Source: Nemertoderma westbladi | Taxonomy: Eukaryota; Xenacoelomorpha; Nemertodermatida; Nemertodermatidae | NCBI GenBank assembly: GCA_032718475.1 | Contig: JAUCBJ010005798.1 | Span: forward strand, 1 to 52,749 | Direction: 5' to 3' | DNA: 52,749 nucleotides | In this document: piece after piece, positions 1 through 10,714 of the stretch | Layout of the letters: every line of letters starts with the position of its first letter | How positions within the stretch are numbered: position 1 is the stretch's first letter | Notes under the pieces: model-generated | The model's input: the letters and a program-made list of their open reading frames with translations, nothing else | What the model was told of the DNA's origin: nothing | Database searches by the model: none | Position numbers and translations under genes: made by a program

Positions 1-63
1 GTATCATTCGTTGGGCTTTGGGCTTTATACTATACAATAATATTAGGCACACAGCTTGGCAAA

Positions 64-335
64 ACACAAAATACGATGGGATCGAACTGGGAACCCCCGG
101 GTTGGAAATTTGAAGCCATCTCGGCGAATTAATATTCCTCAATGTTAAATTATCAATTTAGGGAAAGGAGCAGGTTACAGATGAACGTTATTCTAACCAA
201 AAAATGAACTTTAAGTCAAAGGTTACAGTTTTATTTTTGGGTGTAATCAGCTGTTATTTGAGGCGATTTTCCCCAGGAGAGGGATTAATTTTGTCCCCCC
301 ATCTGAAGATTTGACGCTCTAACCATTCTTTAGTA
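64..335 (-). mobile_element. tRNA-derived SINE head split by a MITE
   Basis: Reverse-strand halves of a tRNA-like promoter lie about 200 bp apart: a B-box-like segment near 75-90 and an A-box-like segment near 311-328. Both match the uninterrupted plus-strand copy near 555-632. The material between them (about 97-298) matches the poly-G-ended MITE family seen best at 29636-29890. The simplest reading is that a MITE inserted into an older SINE. The boundaries are approximate because the poly-C edges are ambiguous. Confidence 0.5.
97..298 (-). mobile_element. Poly-G-ended MITE copy
   Basis: The segment shares, in reverse orientation, several blocks with 29636-29890: a block for 'gaggcgattttccccaggag', the 'ggagcaggttacag' block and the 'caatgttaaatt' block. 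It ends in a C6 run at the right. This is a diverged copy of a family with short inverted ends next to G/C homopolymers. There is no coding capacity. Confidence 0.55.
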
Positions 336-554
336 CTAACTGTAGTATGACTGTTAGAGTGTATAATTAATCATTGTGGCCGTGATGGTTAATATGACTA
401 GACTACCCTTTCAGTGTAGCGAGTTGTTAAAGACGGCCAAGTACTGTAGGGTTGAGCACAGTGGCAGCATGATGGTATTAAAAGATTGGTTGCCATGAGG
501 AGGTAAATTGCGGAGATACAAGGTATCGGATAGTATTTCCAGGTCTATCTTTTT

Positions 555-640
555 ACCTGAGCCGCTAGCTGAATGGTTAGAGCGTCAGACTTCCATCTTG
601 GAGGTCACCAGTTCGATCCCACCCGGAATTACAAAGCTGT
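555..640 (+). mobile_element. tRNA-derived SINE head (A and B boxes)
   Basis: A Pol III-type A box ('tagctgaatggttagagcg', about 565-583) is followed at tRNA spacing by a B box ('agttcgatccc', about 610-620). A 5-7 bp anticodon-like stem can be drawn between them. The acceptor arms do not pair and the base expected to be T33 is not T, so this is a SINE head or tRNA pseudogene, not a functional tRNA gene. It is followed by AT-rich sequence. From 641 to 1186 I see nothing else. Confidence 0.5.
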
Positions 641-1186
641 GTCCAAAGAAAGTTATAATAAAATATGAAATGAAACAATAACTCATTCCCCAAAGCACCA
701 ATATTTAATCCAATAATAAATTATAAAAATATTAGGGCCTTCTAAACAACAGGCCTTAAGGCTACTGGTAACTGTGTAGGGATGGAGGATAATTAGAGCA
801 CGAATTAATCACCAAGATTTAAAAATATGTGATTTTTTACTTTGCCAAAAGAGTCAAATTTGATTCTACCGGTGCAGTACGTTATTCTAAAGATTCCAAT
901 TCAAGATGCGAAAGCCGGGATAGATTATTTTCGGGTAGATTGCAACGCTTAATGTAAACACTGTCAATAGTTTTCTGGGCGTCGACCATTTTAAACAAGT
1001 CACTAGTGCATTCGGAAAGTTGCGCGAATATCTATCTGTTCTTAATCTTGATTCTTAATTCTTATCCATGTTAACTTTTAGATATAAATTTGTGTTAATT
1101 TGTTTGTAAAACTTTGCAAGAAATACATGTGAAAGGAACTGGTCGTAAACAATAGGGGTCATTGGTGTTGCCTTTCTTAAATATAG

Positions 1187-1417
1187 GTACTATGAATGCT
1201 GAGTGCCAAATAGTCGGCGATAAGTGCGTCAAAAAAGAAACATTAAAAATAATAAACAATAGAAAGAGGGCCCTGCTAACTCACACGAAAGTTTGTGAAG
1301 AAGAACAGTCCGGTGTGCTGCTAGATGTGGGTTTCAGCTTACGCAACATGGCCAAAACGGCAGCGGGATTTAAATTCACTGAACTGATAGAAGAACCATT
1401 AAAGAGTGGAATATTCG
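1187..1417 (+). CDS. Possible coding exon of an unrecognised small gene
   Basis: An AG acceptor after a pyrimidine-rich tract ends at 1186. An ATG at 1192 has A at -3. A 75-codon open stretch follows, ending at a GTAAAA donor (GT at 1418-1419) in phase 1. Without splicing the frame stops 18 bases later. The phase matches an exon candidate at 16371 whose first two bases complete the split codon. If both are used, the BEL element sits in this intron. The translation is lysine/glutamate-rich with no domain I recognise. The frame is also open upstream, so the ATG may not be the true start. It could be a chance ORF; the coincident splice signals and phase are the main support. Confidence 0.35.
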
Positions 1418-2183
1418 GTAAAATTTGATATCCATTGTAAATCTTTAAGAGCAATCCGTGAAAAATATCATTTTATGTTTTGTCGAATATAATCATCTCA
1501 CCATCATGTTAAAGGCCGCGAATCCAAGCCCTACATACGCCTATAGAATTAACATTTATTTGAATACATAGTGTGTTATGATTTACAAGAGTTAAGAATC
1601 TTACTTTCGGCATGAAAAGTTCTTTCGGCTCCCCTGTGTGCCGCTTTCTTTGGAGGCCAACTTAGCGCCAAGTTTGTATTTGTTGATACGGCTATGGGTG
1701 GGTCTGCGCCGCCACAGCCGCTTTTTCATGTTCTGTAAATTACGTACAGGGTGCAACTTCACAAATTTCCTAGTATATCATTGACACAGTATATATTATA
1801 TATTGATAAACAATAAAAAATTCGCTGTGAAATATAAAATTATTTAAATAAATAGAAAAACCAACATTATCGGAATTTTTAAAACCAATATACAAATCTG
1901 AATAGGGTGGATCCGTACCATTTTGACAGACATCACTAACGTAGACAGAACTACAGTATGGTCGCTTTTGGAGAACGGTTGGTAAGTAAAAATATCAGCA
2001 ACAATAGGGCCTAATTGATTCAAAAATACTTGGACTAACACATTACCTAAATAGGTGGGCATGAGTTGTAATTGAGAAAGGCCATTTTCCAAAAAACAAT
2101 TAGAAAAAGTATTATAACAAACAAAGAGAGTCTGGGTGGGAAATTATATAATCAGGCAGGTTGCTATCCCATGTAATAAAACA
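1418..2183. other. Non-coding stretch, no recognisable element
   Basis: AT-rich sequence between the possible exon and the BEL insertion. I see no supported gene or repeat boundary. Under the two-exon model it is intron. Confidence 0.4.
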
Positions 2184-2188
2184 GACCT
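2184..2188. repeat. Target-site duplication GACCT (left)
   Basis: The five bases GACCT directly precede the left LTR and recur directly after the right LTR at 16304-16308. This is the 5-bp duplication typical of BEL/Pao integration. Confidence 0.85.
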
Positions 2189-3358
2189 TGTTCGCGCTTT
2201 TAGACCTTTAGCAGTTTAACCTGCCAAATTTAGGTGTCTTCTAGGTTATAAATCGACTTTAGCCTATAACAAGTATTTGATACACATAAAGCTACATTAG
2301 CCGAAGCCAGCCTATGCGCGATCATTCACCCACGGTTTAGGGAGACTGGATTCGGATGCTCTGACCTTATTGCGGTGTAGGCTTATTGTACTATTAGATT
2401 GATCGTTAATATATAATCTCTGACAAATATTATTCACTTTCGGGAAATATTAACAGTTCCTTTAGGACGTGGCGCTCTAAGTATGTAAACAGAGTTATGA
2501 CTTACACTAAACACAACGGGATGGCTAATGATTTACGTATAAAGCGCATTCTTTAGGAAATGCTTTGTTATCTATCACACTCATGCACACTACCGCACAC
2601 TGCTGCACACTGATCTGCCGACCTTCACTAATTTTAATCATATATAAGGAGAACAGCAACTGACACATGTAGGGCCTATGAAATAGCATTCAATTCACTC
2701 CAAAACCACTATAATGTAAGTCGCAATTGCTATATGTAACCGGTCTCTCTAACCTTCAGTATATCAAGAAGATCGGGGTTTTATGATTATTTATCGATAT
2801 TCTCCAAATATAACAGCATTCCATCAACTAATAACAATTAATAACCGACAGTAAATAGCAGTAAAATAATGTGGTGAAAGGTATGTATAGTATGATATGG
2901 GCTGATAACAGTTATACGTTTCTATGATCAAAGCCGTTCTAATGTTTGGCTAAAGTCTGAAACACAGAATAATTCCACAGCCGATGTTCTAGGCTCAGGA
3001 AAAAAGGTAAACAAAGACCATAATGCATTGCGCGATTTCCCGGAGGCTTCTGTGCAAATAAAATGAAAATCGCTCTGATTGGTCGAGTGAGTGAGCCTGA
3101 ACAAAGAAAGCCAAAAGCTCCACGTCGACATATCAGCTGATAGATGTCGTCATCAGAACTACACTGTATTAAGAGTATTTTGGCGTATTGCGGCATAAAA
3201 TGGCTTGTTATGTCCGCTAAAGTACACATACAGAAAAATGGCTTTTTATGTCCACTAAAACACCTACACAGTAAGAAAACGGCTTTTTATGTCCGCTAAA
3301 ACACCTACAGAGTACTTTGCAGGGAAAATGACTAGCTAGATCCGCAAAAGCCTTTACA
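2189..3358 (-). repeat. 3' LTR of the BEL/Pao element
   Basis: A 1,170-bp direct repeat of 15134-16303. By eye I count about 15 base substitutions and no length change. It has TG...CA ends and lies downstream of the coding region in element orientation. Confidence 0.9.
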
Positions 3359-3366
3359 CCGCTCCC
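3359..3366 (-). promoter_or_regulatory. Candidate polypurine tract of the BEL element
   Basis: On the minus strand the sequence immediately before the 3' LTR is purine-rich (GGGAGCGG). That is where plus-strand priming would start, and it agrees with the minus-strand orientation of gag and protease. Confidence 0.45.
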
Positions 3367-4844
3367 AGAAAATGGGATTTAATTCTATAAAATATAAAAA
3401 ATCACAGTTTCTAAAATATAAAAATACTCTAAACAGTTAGTCTTTCTTGCGCGGACGGCGTTTACGCAGTTTTTTGAGGCTAACAAGAGTCCTTTTTTCT
3501 TTGGGGCGAGCCACTTTACTAGGAGGGCTATAACTCCTGGGTGAAGGGTGCAATACAATTGCATCAGAAGGTTTAGGATTACGGTCGGTGTATCCGCCGG
3601 TCGAGGTACCTGGTTGATCGATATCAACCTCAGTGGAGCGAGGTCGAACGGCCTTTAGAGCGCGTTTCAGGATAGCAGCTCTTACTGGTCCCTGACGAGT
3701 CGTTTGCACGAGAGCGGTAGGTGGACCGTGTGTAGTGAGAAATTTCCTCGGTTTGATGATTCTTTCCAACTCGCATTCTCGGGCTCTATCGGGATCGATA
3801 TGCTTCTCCTCGAGCTGATTTTCCTCCGCTTGTCATTGAAAGCATTCGTCCATACTCTTGCAGAAAGTAGGGTCGTCCAAGTTCGATATCTTCTTAGAGA
3901 TTCCGGATTTCCTGATCGAACTGAAATAAAGCTAATTCGTTTACTGCTTGGACTTGCTGCTGCAATTTACGTTTCTCTAAACAATTGAAGGTTCCTTTTC
4001 TGATCTTTTGACGAATAGTGTCCGATGCGTTTCGTACAACTCTCTCCTCCACCTCGGTGACAGGTTGTATCGGGTTAAACCGCGACGATGATACGGTTGA
4101 ATGGCGATATTAGATGTCCGCGTCCCAATCCGACTAGGTAAGATGGGTGAATATTTAGGGAGCCCACAACCGGAGTACCACCGACTAATTGTTTGGGTAA
4201 CACTAGATCTTTGAACAGTGAGTACAGTTCGGGAGGATCCGTGATACTATTAGGATCAAGAGTCTGAGGTCTCACCAGGGAGTGAGGAGGTCTGACCGAG
4301 CATTCCGAAACTCCCATAAGTATAGCGAGTAAAACTGTGTTTAGCACAACGTCTCCGCGGATGTTTATGTCTTTCCGTTTGTTGGTTGGGTCTTGGGCAT
4401 TCATCGCAATAATACCAAAGACGCAGGTCTTGTAGGGGAAACGCGGGTGATCTTTCTTTAGTTTTACAATGTTTCTCTCAAGAATTCCAAATATACATTG
4501 GAGTCACTGCGTTTATCCGGTTCTTTAACGTCTTCTCTTTCAAGTCGATTTCGAATAGAATTTTCGCAATCGATTCTCAGTTTATCGTTCTGACTCCGCT
4601 GGGTATGATATTTAAATAGGACTATTTCCCTTTCGGTGTCGACATCGTCCGTATCGTGTAAATCGATAGGATGACCAGTAGTTAAGAAGTCCATATGCGT
4701 ACCATTACGATGCGTATAGCGAGCAGTGAATTTTCTATAGTCCAATTCACGCGTAAGTTGCTCCTGGGACATCGGCGGTTCGATATAACGACCACCGTCC
4801 TCCGTAGTAGTTGGACTAGCGTCGCCGCGTATTAAGCTATCAAC

Positions 4845-4871
4845 GGTATTACTACACCTTGGGTCACACCT
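4845..4871 (+). repeat. Left terminal inverted repeat of the Merlin element
   Basis: 27 bases that are the exact reverse complement of 5821-5847, starting GGTATTACTACACC. Confidence 0.9.
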
Positions 4872-4996
4872 GACAAATTTAATTATAAGCATGTTTTATA
4901 GTGTTTTAAGCGTACTGTAACAATAGTAATTGAATTCTAGAATGTTTTATATTTATTATAACCACTTGCACAAAGTGCATAACTTAGTCTTAGTCT

Positions 4997-5716
4997 ATGA
5001 CTAAGATAGTGGATTGGCAAAATTACATTAGAGAGCTGTTCGCAAAAGACAAAGATAATGCTGAGCTAATGGGGGGAGTTGGGGAAACAGTACAAATCGA
5101 TGAATCATTGTTTCGTGGAAGAAGAAAATATAAACGTGGGCGAAGACTTCTAGGAGATGTACCTTTCAAAAAGCGTAATCGAAAGATAAAACATAAGGTT
5201 GTAGGAACTAGATCTAACAATTATGGTACTATGGTTGTTGGACCCTGGATTTTTGGCATAGCTTGGAAGCGACCGGATCGAGAAGTAGATGTTAGAATGT
5301 TCATAGTTAAAAGAAGGAACATGAGAACCTTGCGTCCGATTCTAGAGAGCAATGTCAAAGGTGGTACAACGATATTTAGCGACGAATGGGCTGCATACTG
5401 CGGCAAAACTGTTGGGATAACTAGCAAACGTTTTCCATGGAAAGCCTGTGACGGTAGCGGTAAATACTTCCACAAACATGTAAACCACAGTAAGAAGGGG
5501 CGTGGTAGATTCGTAGACCAGATCACCGGAGCGAACACGCAACTTATAGAAGGATTATGGGGACATGCCAAACTTATGATAATGAAGCAACGGAAAGGCA
5601 CTAGATTGAATTTACTTCAAAGTCACCTAGATGAGTATCTGTGGAGGATGCTTCACAAACGTTCACCGTTTAACGACCTTATTGAATTAGTAAAGCAAGA
5701 GTATCCAATTAACTAA
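4997..5716 (+). CDS. Merlin (IS1016/ISXO2-like) DDE transposase, N-terminally short
   Basis: This is a cut-and-paste transposase of the ISXO2-like DDE family used by Merlin elements; it would act in the nucleus on the element's inverted repeats. The catalytic triad appears intact: Asp35 in 'VQIDESLF', Asp129 in 'IFSDEWAAY' and Glu185 in 'LIEGLWGHAK'. The His/Asn-Ser block before the last motif ('HKHVNHSKK') and the aromatic-rich C-terminal block ('HLDEYLWRMLHKR') also fit the family. The usual N-terminal zinc-binding part is missing: the ORF begins at a segment that is normally internal, and only 125 bp separate it from the left repeat. Between the first Asp motif and the 'WIFGIAW' strand there is a basic stretch of about 40 residues, longer than I expect for the family. 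The frame has no stops, so the copy may be recent. Confidence 0.9.
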   Translation: MTKIVDWQNYIRELFAKDKDNAELMGGVGETVQIDESLFRGRRKYKRGRRLLGDVPFKKRNRKIKHKVVGTRSNNYGTMVVGPWIFGIAWKRPDREVDVRMFIVKRRNMRTLRPILESNVKGGTTIFSDEWAAYCGKTVGITSKRFPWKACDGSGKYFHKHVNHSKKGRGRFVDQITGANTQLIEGLWGHAKLMIMKQRKGTRLNLLQSHLDEYLWRMLHKRSPFNDLIELVKQEYPIN

Positions 5717-5820
5717 CTCTTAATATACATTCTAGAACAATTATCTATTTATTAATATACATTGTAGAACAATATTAGTATTCTTAAATAACCTATTTAT
5801 GTATTAAAAAAAAAATTCGT

Positions 5821-5847
5821 AGGTGTGACCCAAGGTGTAGTAATACC
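5821..5847 (-). repeat. Right terminal inverted repeat of the Merlin element
   Basis: Exact reverse complement of 4845-4871. It is immediately followed by the second copy of the 8-bp target duplication CTATCAAC at 5848-5855. Confidence 0.9.
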
Positions 5848-5855
5848 CTATCAAC

Positions 5856-7628
5856 AAACGCTTGCAACGGTAGAGTATATCGCTCCCTGATACCAAGATC
5901 ATCTTATATCAACTCAGTCATAGCTGCTATATGAGTTTATCAATATTATAATTAGTTATAATTAGGCTAGCGGGCGTCGCTGCCTACCCCTCACGGCCCC
6001 CGGACAGCGCAAGATCCTCAGCGCTGATGTACTGTCGCCGCTGTGCCTATCGCCAACATAGTAGCTGCACAACGACAATAACAACCAGTGCGAGTCACTC
6101 CACTGTCCGTCCCAAGGGCTAAGATTTACTTCAGGTTCTTACTGCAGAGTTAGGGCTACTTTCACAATTGCGACTCGCTACTGTAAACACACTATAGTAG
6201 TAACATTCACCTATAAACGCACAAATTCCACACAACTGTCACAAACCACACACATTCGGGCCATTTGTCCGTTAGTCAAGTGCCTTCCAGAATGCCACGT
6301 TATTATTGGGTATCCTTGGATACTAGCAGTGTGCCATTTATTCCTTATGCTATTCAATGGGGCAAGCCTTTATTGTTCTTTTAACTCACTTCTAATTCTA
6401 GCGTGGTTGTTGCCATGGTGACATTATGGAAAGCTAGCAGTAGAATTAGGGTAATTCTCATGCATACAGATCTGGGATGCTATTTAATAGTAATTCTTTA
6501 ATTGTCAATATTCCTCTTTATACATGATTTTATGAATTTTATCGGCGATTGACTATATATTGGAGATTCTCACACACTAATATACTTAATAGGGTGAATC
6601 TCCGCTCCCATGATCTATTAATTAATGGAATTTTGGGAATGTTATAAATTGTATAGAAATGACAATTTATCAAATTCATTAAAAGAGATGAATTTAAATT
6701 TATTCCCGTAAATTTTATTATTTAATATTAAAATAGACACAATTTTATTCCAGAACATGTCTGGGGACTGGGATCCTGAATTCTAGGAAATTTGTCCTTT
6801 TAAGAGTATCGGTAAGTGCTACGATATCTTAATCGACTAGAATTTTAAAGGATCTAAATTTTAACAGATTTTGATTTATAGATTTTCTAGAGTTAACTTG
6901 TAAGTATTTACACTATTGTATTTGTTTGACAGATTTTATAAATATTAATAGTTTATATTTAAGATGGGCACCGGTTTATTCCAGAACTTGTCTGGGGACG
7001 TTAACCACTGATTCTAGAATTTGTCTTTCAAGTATATCGGTGGGTGCCGCGATATCTTAATCGACTAGAATTACAGATGGTCAAAGGGTTTAACATTTTT
7101 ATTTTGCGTTTTACGCTACTGTTAAAGGGACATCATGCTACTATATGTATTATTTAATATACGGTATGAGAGCAATATCGCAAGAAGCAATGTCAGTGAG
7201 AAGAGGCAAGTCGTTTCCAAGGTCTACCCAGAGCTTGGTTTAGCCGAGACACGAGGATCTGAACTTTGCATTCCTAATACTCTACTTACCAATAATACTT
7301 GAATATAGTAGGAGCTTTATTGTACTTTAATAAGTACGGACATTTCATCTTACTGTAGTCACGTATTTATAATATGATACGGACAGTAAGGAAAGAGAAA
7401 AGAATTATTTCTCGCCATCGCACTAAATATATAATATAATATAAGTAAGTAATAAGACTAATATATATTGCACTAATCTACCAAATAATCGCTAAAATAA
7501 CATTCTACTAAATAAAATTAAAGAAAACGATTATAATAAAATTACATAATAATACATACATAAATATAAAATAATAAAAACAAATATAAAATAATATAGT
7601 CGCACACCCACTCCCACTCCAGACGCTG
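5856..7628. other. Non-coding part of the BEL element with a 231-bp duplication
   Basis: No ORF is supported here beyond the short coding remnant next to the Merlin element. The integrase that should follow RNase H in a BEL element is not visible in any frame. The segment 6750-6845 recurs, diverged, at 6981-7075 (shared 'ccagaac.tgtctgggga' and 'atatcttaatcgactagaat'), giving a period of 231 bp. Confidence 0.6.
6750..7080. repeat. Diverged tandem duplication, 231-bp period
   Basis: Two copies start near 6750 and 6981 and share blocks 'gtctgggga', 'aatttgtc' and 'atatcttaatcgactagaat'. It lies inside the BEL element where integrase would be expected. Confidence 0.6.
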
Positions 7629-10220
7629 TTACGTTGGGGAGTCCCTAGATGTTTGTTGGATTAGGGAGGTTGTCGTGGGAAGAGTATCTTGCCTTCCATA
7701 GTTTCCGGAGAGTTCTCTATCTCTTTCCAGTAAACATAAACGACCAGCTGGGCGATTGAGTTGTTGTGTTTCGAATACAATTCCAGGTTTCCTCTTCGTC
7801 CTGGAATAGTGACGATAGAAACATCGCTTCAAATACACGACGGCCTTACAAAGCCGATTCCAGGATCTATAGTGGTCCATCGCTCCCGGCAGGAGAGGTG
7901 AGAGTCCCTGCGAGACGTCTGGTGTTCCAGATCTCCAGTCTCTCTCTCTGATCTCCACAACAGATCTGTTCGCGGTGGGGGAGTTTAGATCCACAGCGTC
8001 GTCCCTGGCAATGTGTAGTACAGACAGATCTATCACGGGTTTAAATAACCTTGATTTACTCGTCCGGGTTTTAGGTTTGACATTCTCCGCTCCCTTGGCT
8101 TGTCTAATCTCAGCCATGGTAAGATGGGGAGGCCATTCATCTTCTTTACTTAGGAAGTCGGGTCCACCTAACCAGTCTGGAGTATCTGTCAGTTCTTGAG
8201 GAGTTGCTCCTCTGGAAGCGATGTCGGCTAGATTAATCGTCTCGGGGCAATGTCTCCATTGATCTACATTAGAGTTAATATCGTCATTATCTGAGGAGTA
8301 TGGGGTTCCCTCAGGTGGGTCGTCTCCCTCACTGGTCTCATCTTCCCATTCACTCACCTGGTAGACTCTTTCTTTGGGTAGCCTTTCCATGAGAGTTCTA
8401 CGGGAAGGTCCAGTAAAGTACCAACCTACTCTAGTTCTTCTCGCATAGGTTTGTAGTGGTTGCGGTTGAGCAGGCCATTTCTCCAATGTCTCAAGCGCCT
8501 CATGCACATTTTGGCCGATGAGTATTTGTACTCCAGGGTAGTCTGTGTTGAATCTAGGTATCTTATGCTGTTGGGTGAAATTGTCCTCATCCCAGTTATA
8601 AAGTTCCGCTTGGCTGGTGGTAGCGAAGTTCTTTATCGCCACCATTTTTACTGACCTTATACTGTGATTTCCTAGTTCATCCTGGGGGGTGGACAACGCA
8701 CCTACATAATAGTCTGTAGTTACTGTAGATTTCCAAACCTGCATAATTCCTGACATGTTCAACTTAGTTCGGAACTTTGGTTGTCCAGCAAAGATGTCTT
8801 CGGCTAGTTCTTTGTCGATGAATGTTCCTGTGCTGCCGGAGTCAAGGAGGGCGTTCACTATATAGCTCTTTGCTGGCCCGTGGAATCTCAACTGCACTAC
8901 GGGAAATTCTCGGATTCCTACGTTGGAAGTTGGTGCTTTCCAAGATTGTTGTCTGTCAGGAGTAGTTAGGGGGAGCTCACTCTCGGTTTCCTTCTCATAC
9001 GTAAGTGCTCAATACACTGCGGTATTTATTAGGTAACAGGATTCGTTTTCGTCGGAGAATTCATCCGTATAGAATCCTTCCATCTCAGAACTTTGGTCAG
9101 TGTCGTTCACATCACTGAATTGGACATGTAGTTTGGACTCACTTACCTGACTCGGACTGTTTCTTTCGAATTCAGTGTGCAACAAGATATGATGTTTCGC
9201 GCCGCACTTAGCACACCTTGTGTCGGAGTAACAGGTTCGCCGTTGGTGTCCCTGTCTGAGGCAATTATAACACAACCGCTTATCCCACATGACTTCACGT
9301 CTATCTTTTAGAGATTTCTTTAAAAATTAACCACACACACTTAAACGGTGGGGCCCGTCGCACAGCGCACACTTTGGTTTGATGTTACTTACTTTACCTG
9401 GGGCAACGTTGTGCACTCTCGTTCTTTCCTCGGGCTTTCTTCCGTGAACTCTCTTAGGAGACGTAGGAGGAGTTTTTGTTACCTGTTCTCTCCTGTCATT
9501 GGTTCGAGACTTAAATTTACTTACGTCTTTAGGCTCTTTGTTGACATAGTAAGATCTTTCAGTGTCTTTCCCGCTGTCCTCCTCTTGAGAAGCCTGGCTT
9601 TCGCCGTCGTCGGTATAACACACTGGTGTTACCTTTCTCCTAGAAACGGGTTTCTCACTTACCTTATTTTCCGGTGTCTTCTCTCTGGACTGCTTTAGGA
9701 GCTGTAATTTTACCTCTCCATCTAGGAATGACATGAGATCAGCCATGGTAGGGTCTCTTCGTTGTTGTTCCATCATATATAACACTTTCTTATCCCAGCG
9801 TGTACCTACTCCACCCTTTGGTAAAGTAGATGCTACGGCTCCAATAACCATAGAACTCTGATATTCATGAGACTTACCTAGCCAATCTAATTGTCTACAG
9901 ATCTCCTGAATCTCATCGGAAAACTCTATAATCCCGCTGCTAATGAACTTTCGGGGCGCTACCAATTTCGCATACAAATACCTAGCTATGTTATTCCTAT
10001 TACCATACCTGATGTTTAGTGTATTCCAAACTTGTCTTAATCCATCTGGATGTCCAATAAACTTTAACGCCATTAACTTGGGAGATCCTTCCAAGCACTC
10101 GATGAGGAATCTAAGTTTCTCTCCGTTAGATAGCACAGAGTTCTGTATGTTATCTTTATAATATTCATTAAAAGGTAACCATTTCATCTCATCTCCATTG
10201 AACTTGACGATCTCTCCCAC
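7629..10220 (-). pseudogene. BEL/Pao pol N-terminal frame: DUF1759, zinc knuckle, protease, RNase H tail
   Basis: One minus-strand frame runs the whole way and is broken by only two in-frame stops, near 9327 and 9009. The order is that of BEL/Pao polyproteins: a DUF1759 Gag-associated domain (about 10190-9700, 'VKFNGDEMKWLPFNEYY'), a Cys/His zinc-binding cluster spanning the first stop (about 9370-9150, 'LCYNCLRQGHQRRTC'), then an aspartic protease (DUF1758/A17 type) with 'NALLDSGSTGTFIDKELA' near 8855-8800. After a short acidic linker the frame jumps to the end of RNase H ('WRHCPETINLADIASRG', about 8262-8212) and the conserved 'WLGGPDFL' block. Reverse transcriptase and the body of RNase H are missing without loss of frame. 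The end is truncated before integrase. It is defective for autonomous retrotransposition. Confidence 0.88.
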
Positions 10221-10222
10221 CT

Positions 10223-10705
10223 TTACCGCTTGACGGGCTTCGGTTCTAGCCTACTTTCCCTTACTGTTCCCTTGAACTGTTGAACAGTCTCCTGCATCTG
10301 CCCGAGCAGGAGATTCATCCCCCGCCGCCCCTCATCCACCCACTCGACTGCCGAAGCGGGAGCCGCCAACATAGTAGCGGGTAGATGAGGGACAACGGGC
10401 GACAAATCGTTGATATCTCGCTCGGAGTCCAGGACAGGAACTGTCTCAGGGGCTGTTCTGCTGGGCACAGGTAGTTTAGTGCTGTGCAAAGGGAATTTAG
10501 AGTTGGGTTCTGGGAGTACAGGTGTCTCTATCACCGAAGGGGTGGCTTCGAGAACAGGCCTAATTATTTCAGGCTCATCTACTATAGTAGGGAGTCTTTC
10601 TATTCTAATAATTTGGTCTGTGGGTTCTGTACTACCTAAGTCTGTGCTAGCTAGTTGCCTTCTCACAGCTGGGGGCAGATTAGGCAATTTCTGATGGTGA
10701 GGCAT
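10223..10705 (-). CDS. Second Gag-region ORF of the BEL element (proline-rich)
   Basis: A 160-codon ORF starting 9 bases after the stop of the upstream Gag ORF. It is rich in Pro, Glu and Thr and has no cysteine cluster. The next frame (10220 downward) lies in -1 relative to it and is open for about 12 codons upstream of its apparent start, so the two overlap by roughly 40 bases. A frameshift or reinitiation could connect them, but I see no classical slippery heptamer. It may be a linker segment of a once continuous Gag. Confidence 0.55.
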   Translation of the reverse strand: MPHHQKLPNLPPAVRRQLASTDLGSTEPTDQIIRIERLPTIVDEPEIIRPVLEATPSVIETPVLPEPNSKFPLHSTKLPVPSRTAPETVPVLDSERDINDLSPVVPHLPATMLAAPASAVEWVDEGRRGMNLLLGQMQETVQQFKGTVRESRLEPKPVKR

Positions 10706-10714
10706 TCTTCTACG

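Larger units (their letters stand above)
4845..5847 (+). mobile_element. Merlin-superfamily DNA transposon
   Basis: Perfect 27-bp terminal inverted repeats (4845-4871 and 5821-5847) flank a 239-codon transposase ORF. The 8-bp direct repeat CTATCAAC at 4837-4844 and 5848-5855 is a clean target duplication; Merlin elements make 8-9 bp duplications. The inverted repeats continue imperfectly for a few more bases. The insertion interrupts a minus-strand ORF of the host BEL element, so Merlin arrived later. At 1,003 bp it is short for a full Merlin element, which fits a shortened transposase N terminus. Confidence 0.92.
3437..5900 (-). pseudogene. Broken downstream ORFs of the BEL element (env position)
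   Basis: Minus-strand coding-like remnants lie between the deleted pol and the 3' LTR. One open stretch (down to 4464) is acidic and charged; removing the Merlin insertion extends it upstream into the flank at about 5855-5900. A second (4404-4075) has a hydrophobic run near its start, like a signal or membrane segment. The sequence just below 4075 continues open to a stop near 3900. A basic, proline-rich stretch (3769-3437) ends in a run of Lys/Arg. I recognise no domain in any of them. Position between pol and LTR is where an env-like or accessory ORF would be, but this is position only. Frames are broken by stops and by the transposon. Confidence 0.45.

Noticed and set aside
555-640. Functional tRNA gene
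   Set aside because: A and B boxes are present, but the acceptor stem does not pair and the anticodon loop lacks the expected T33.
2928-3229. Overlapping minus-strand ORFs of 67 and 96 codons in the LTR, repeated at 15873-16174
   Set aside because: They lie in both LTRs, overlap in different frames and have no recognisable domain. Chance ORFs are the simpler reading.
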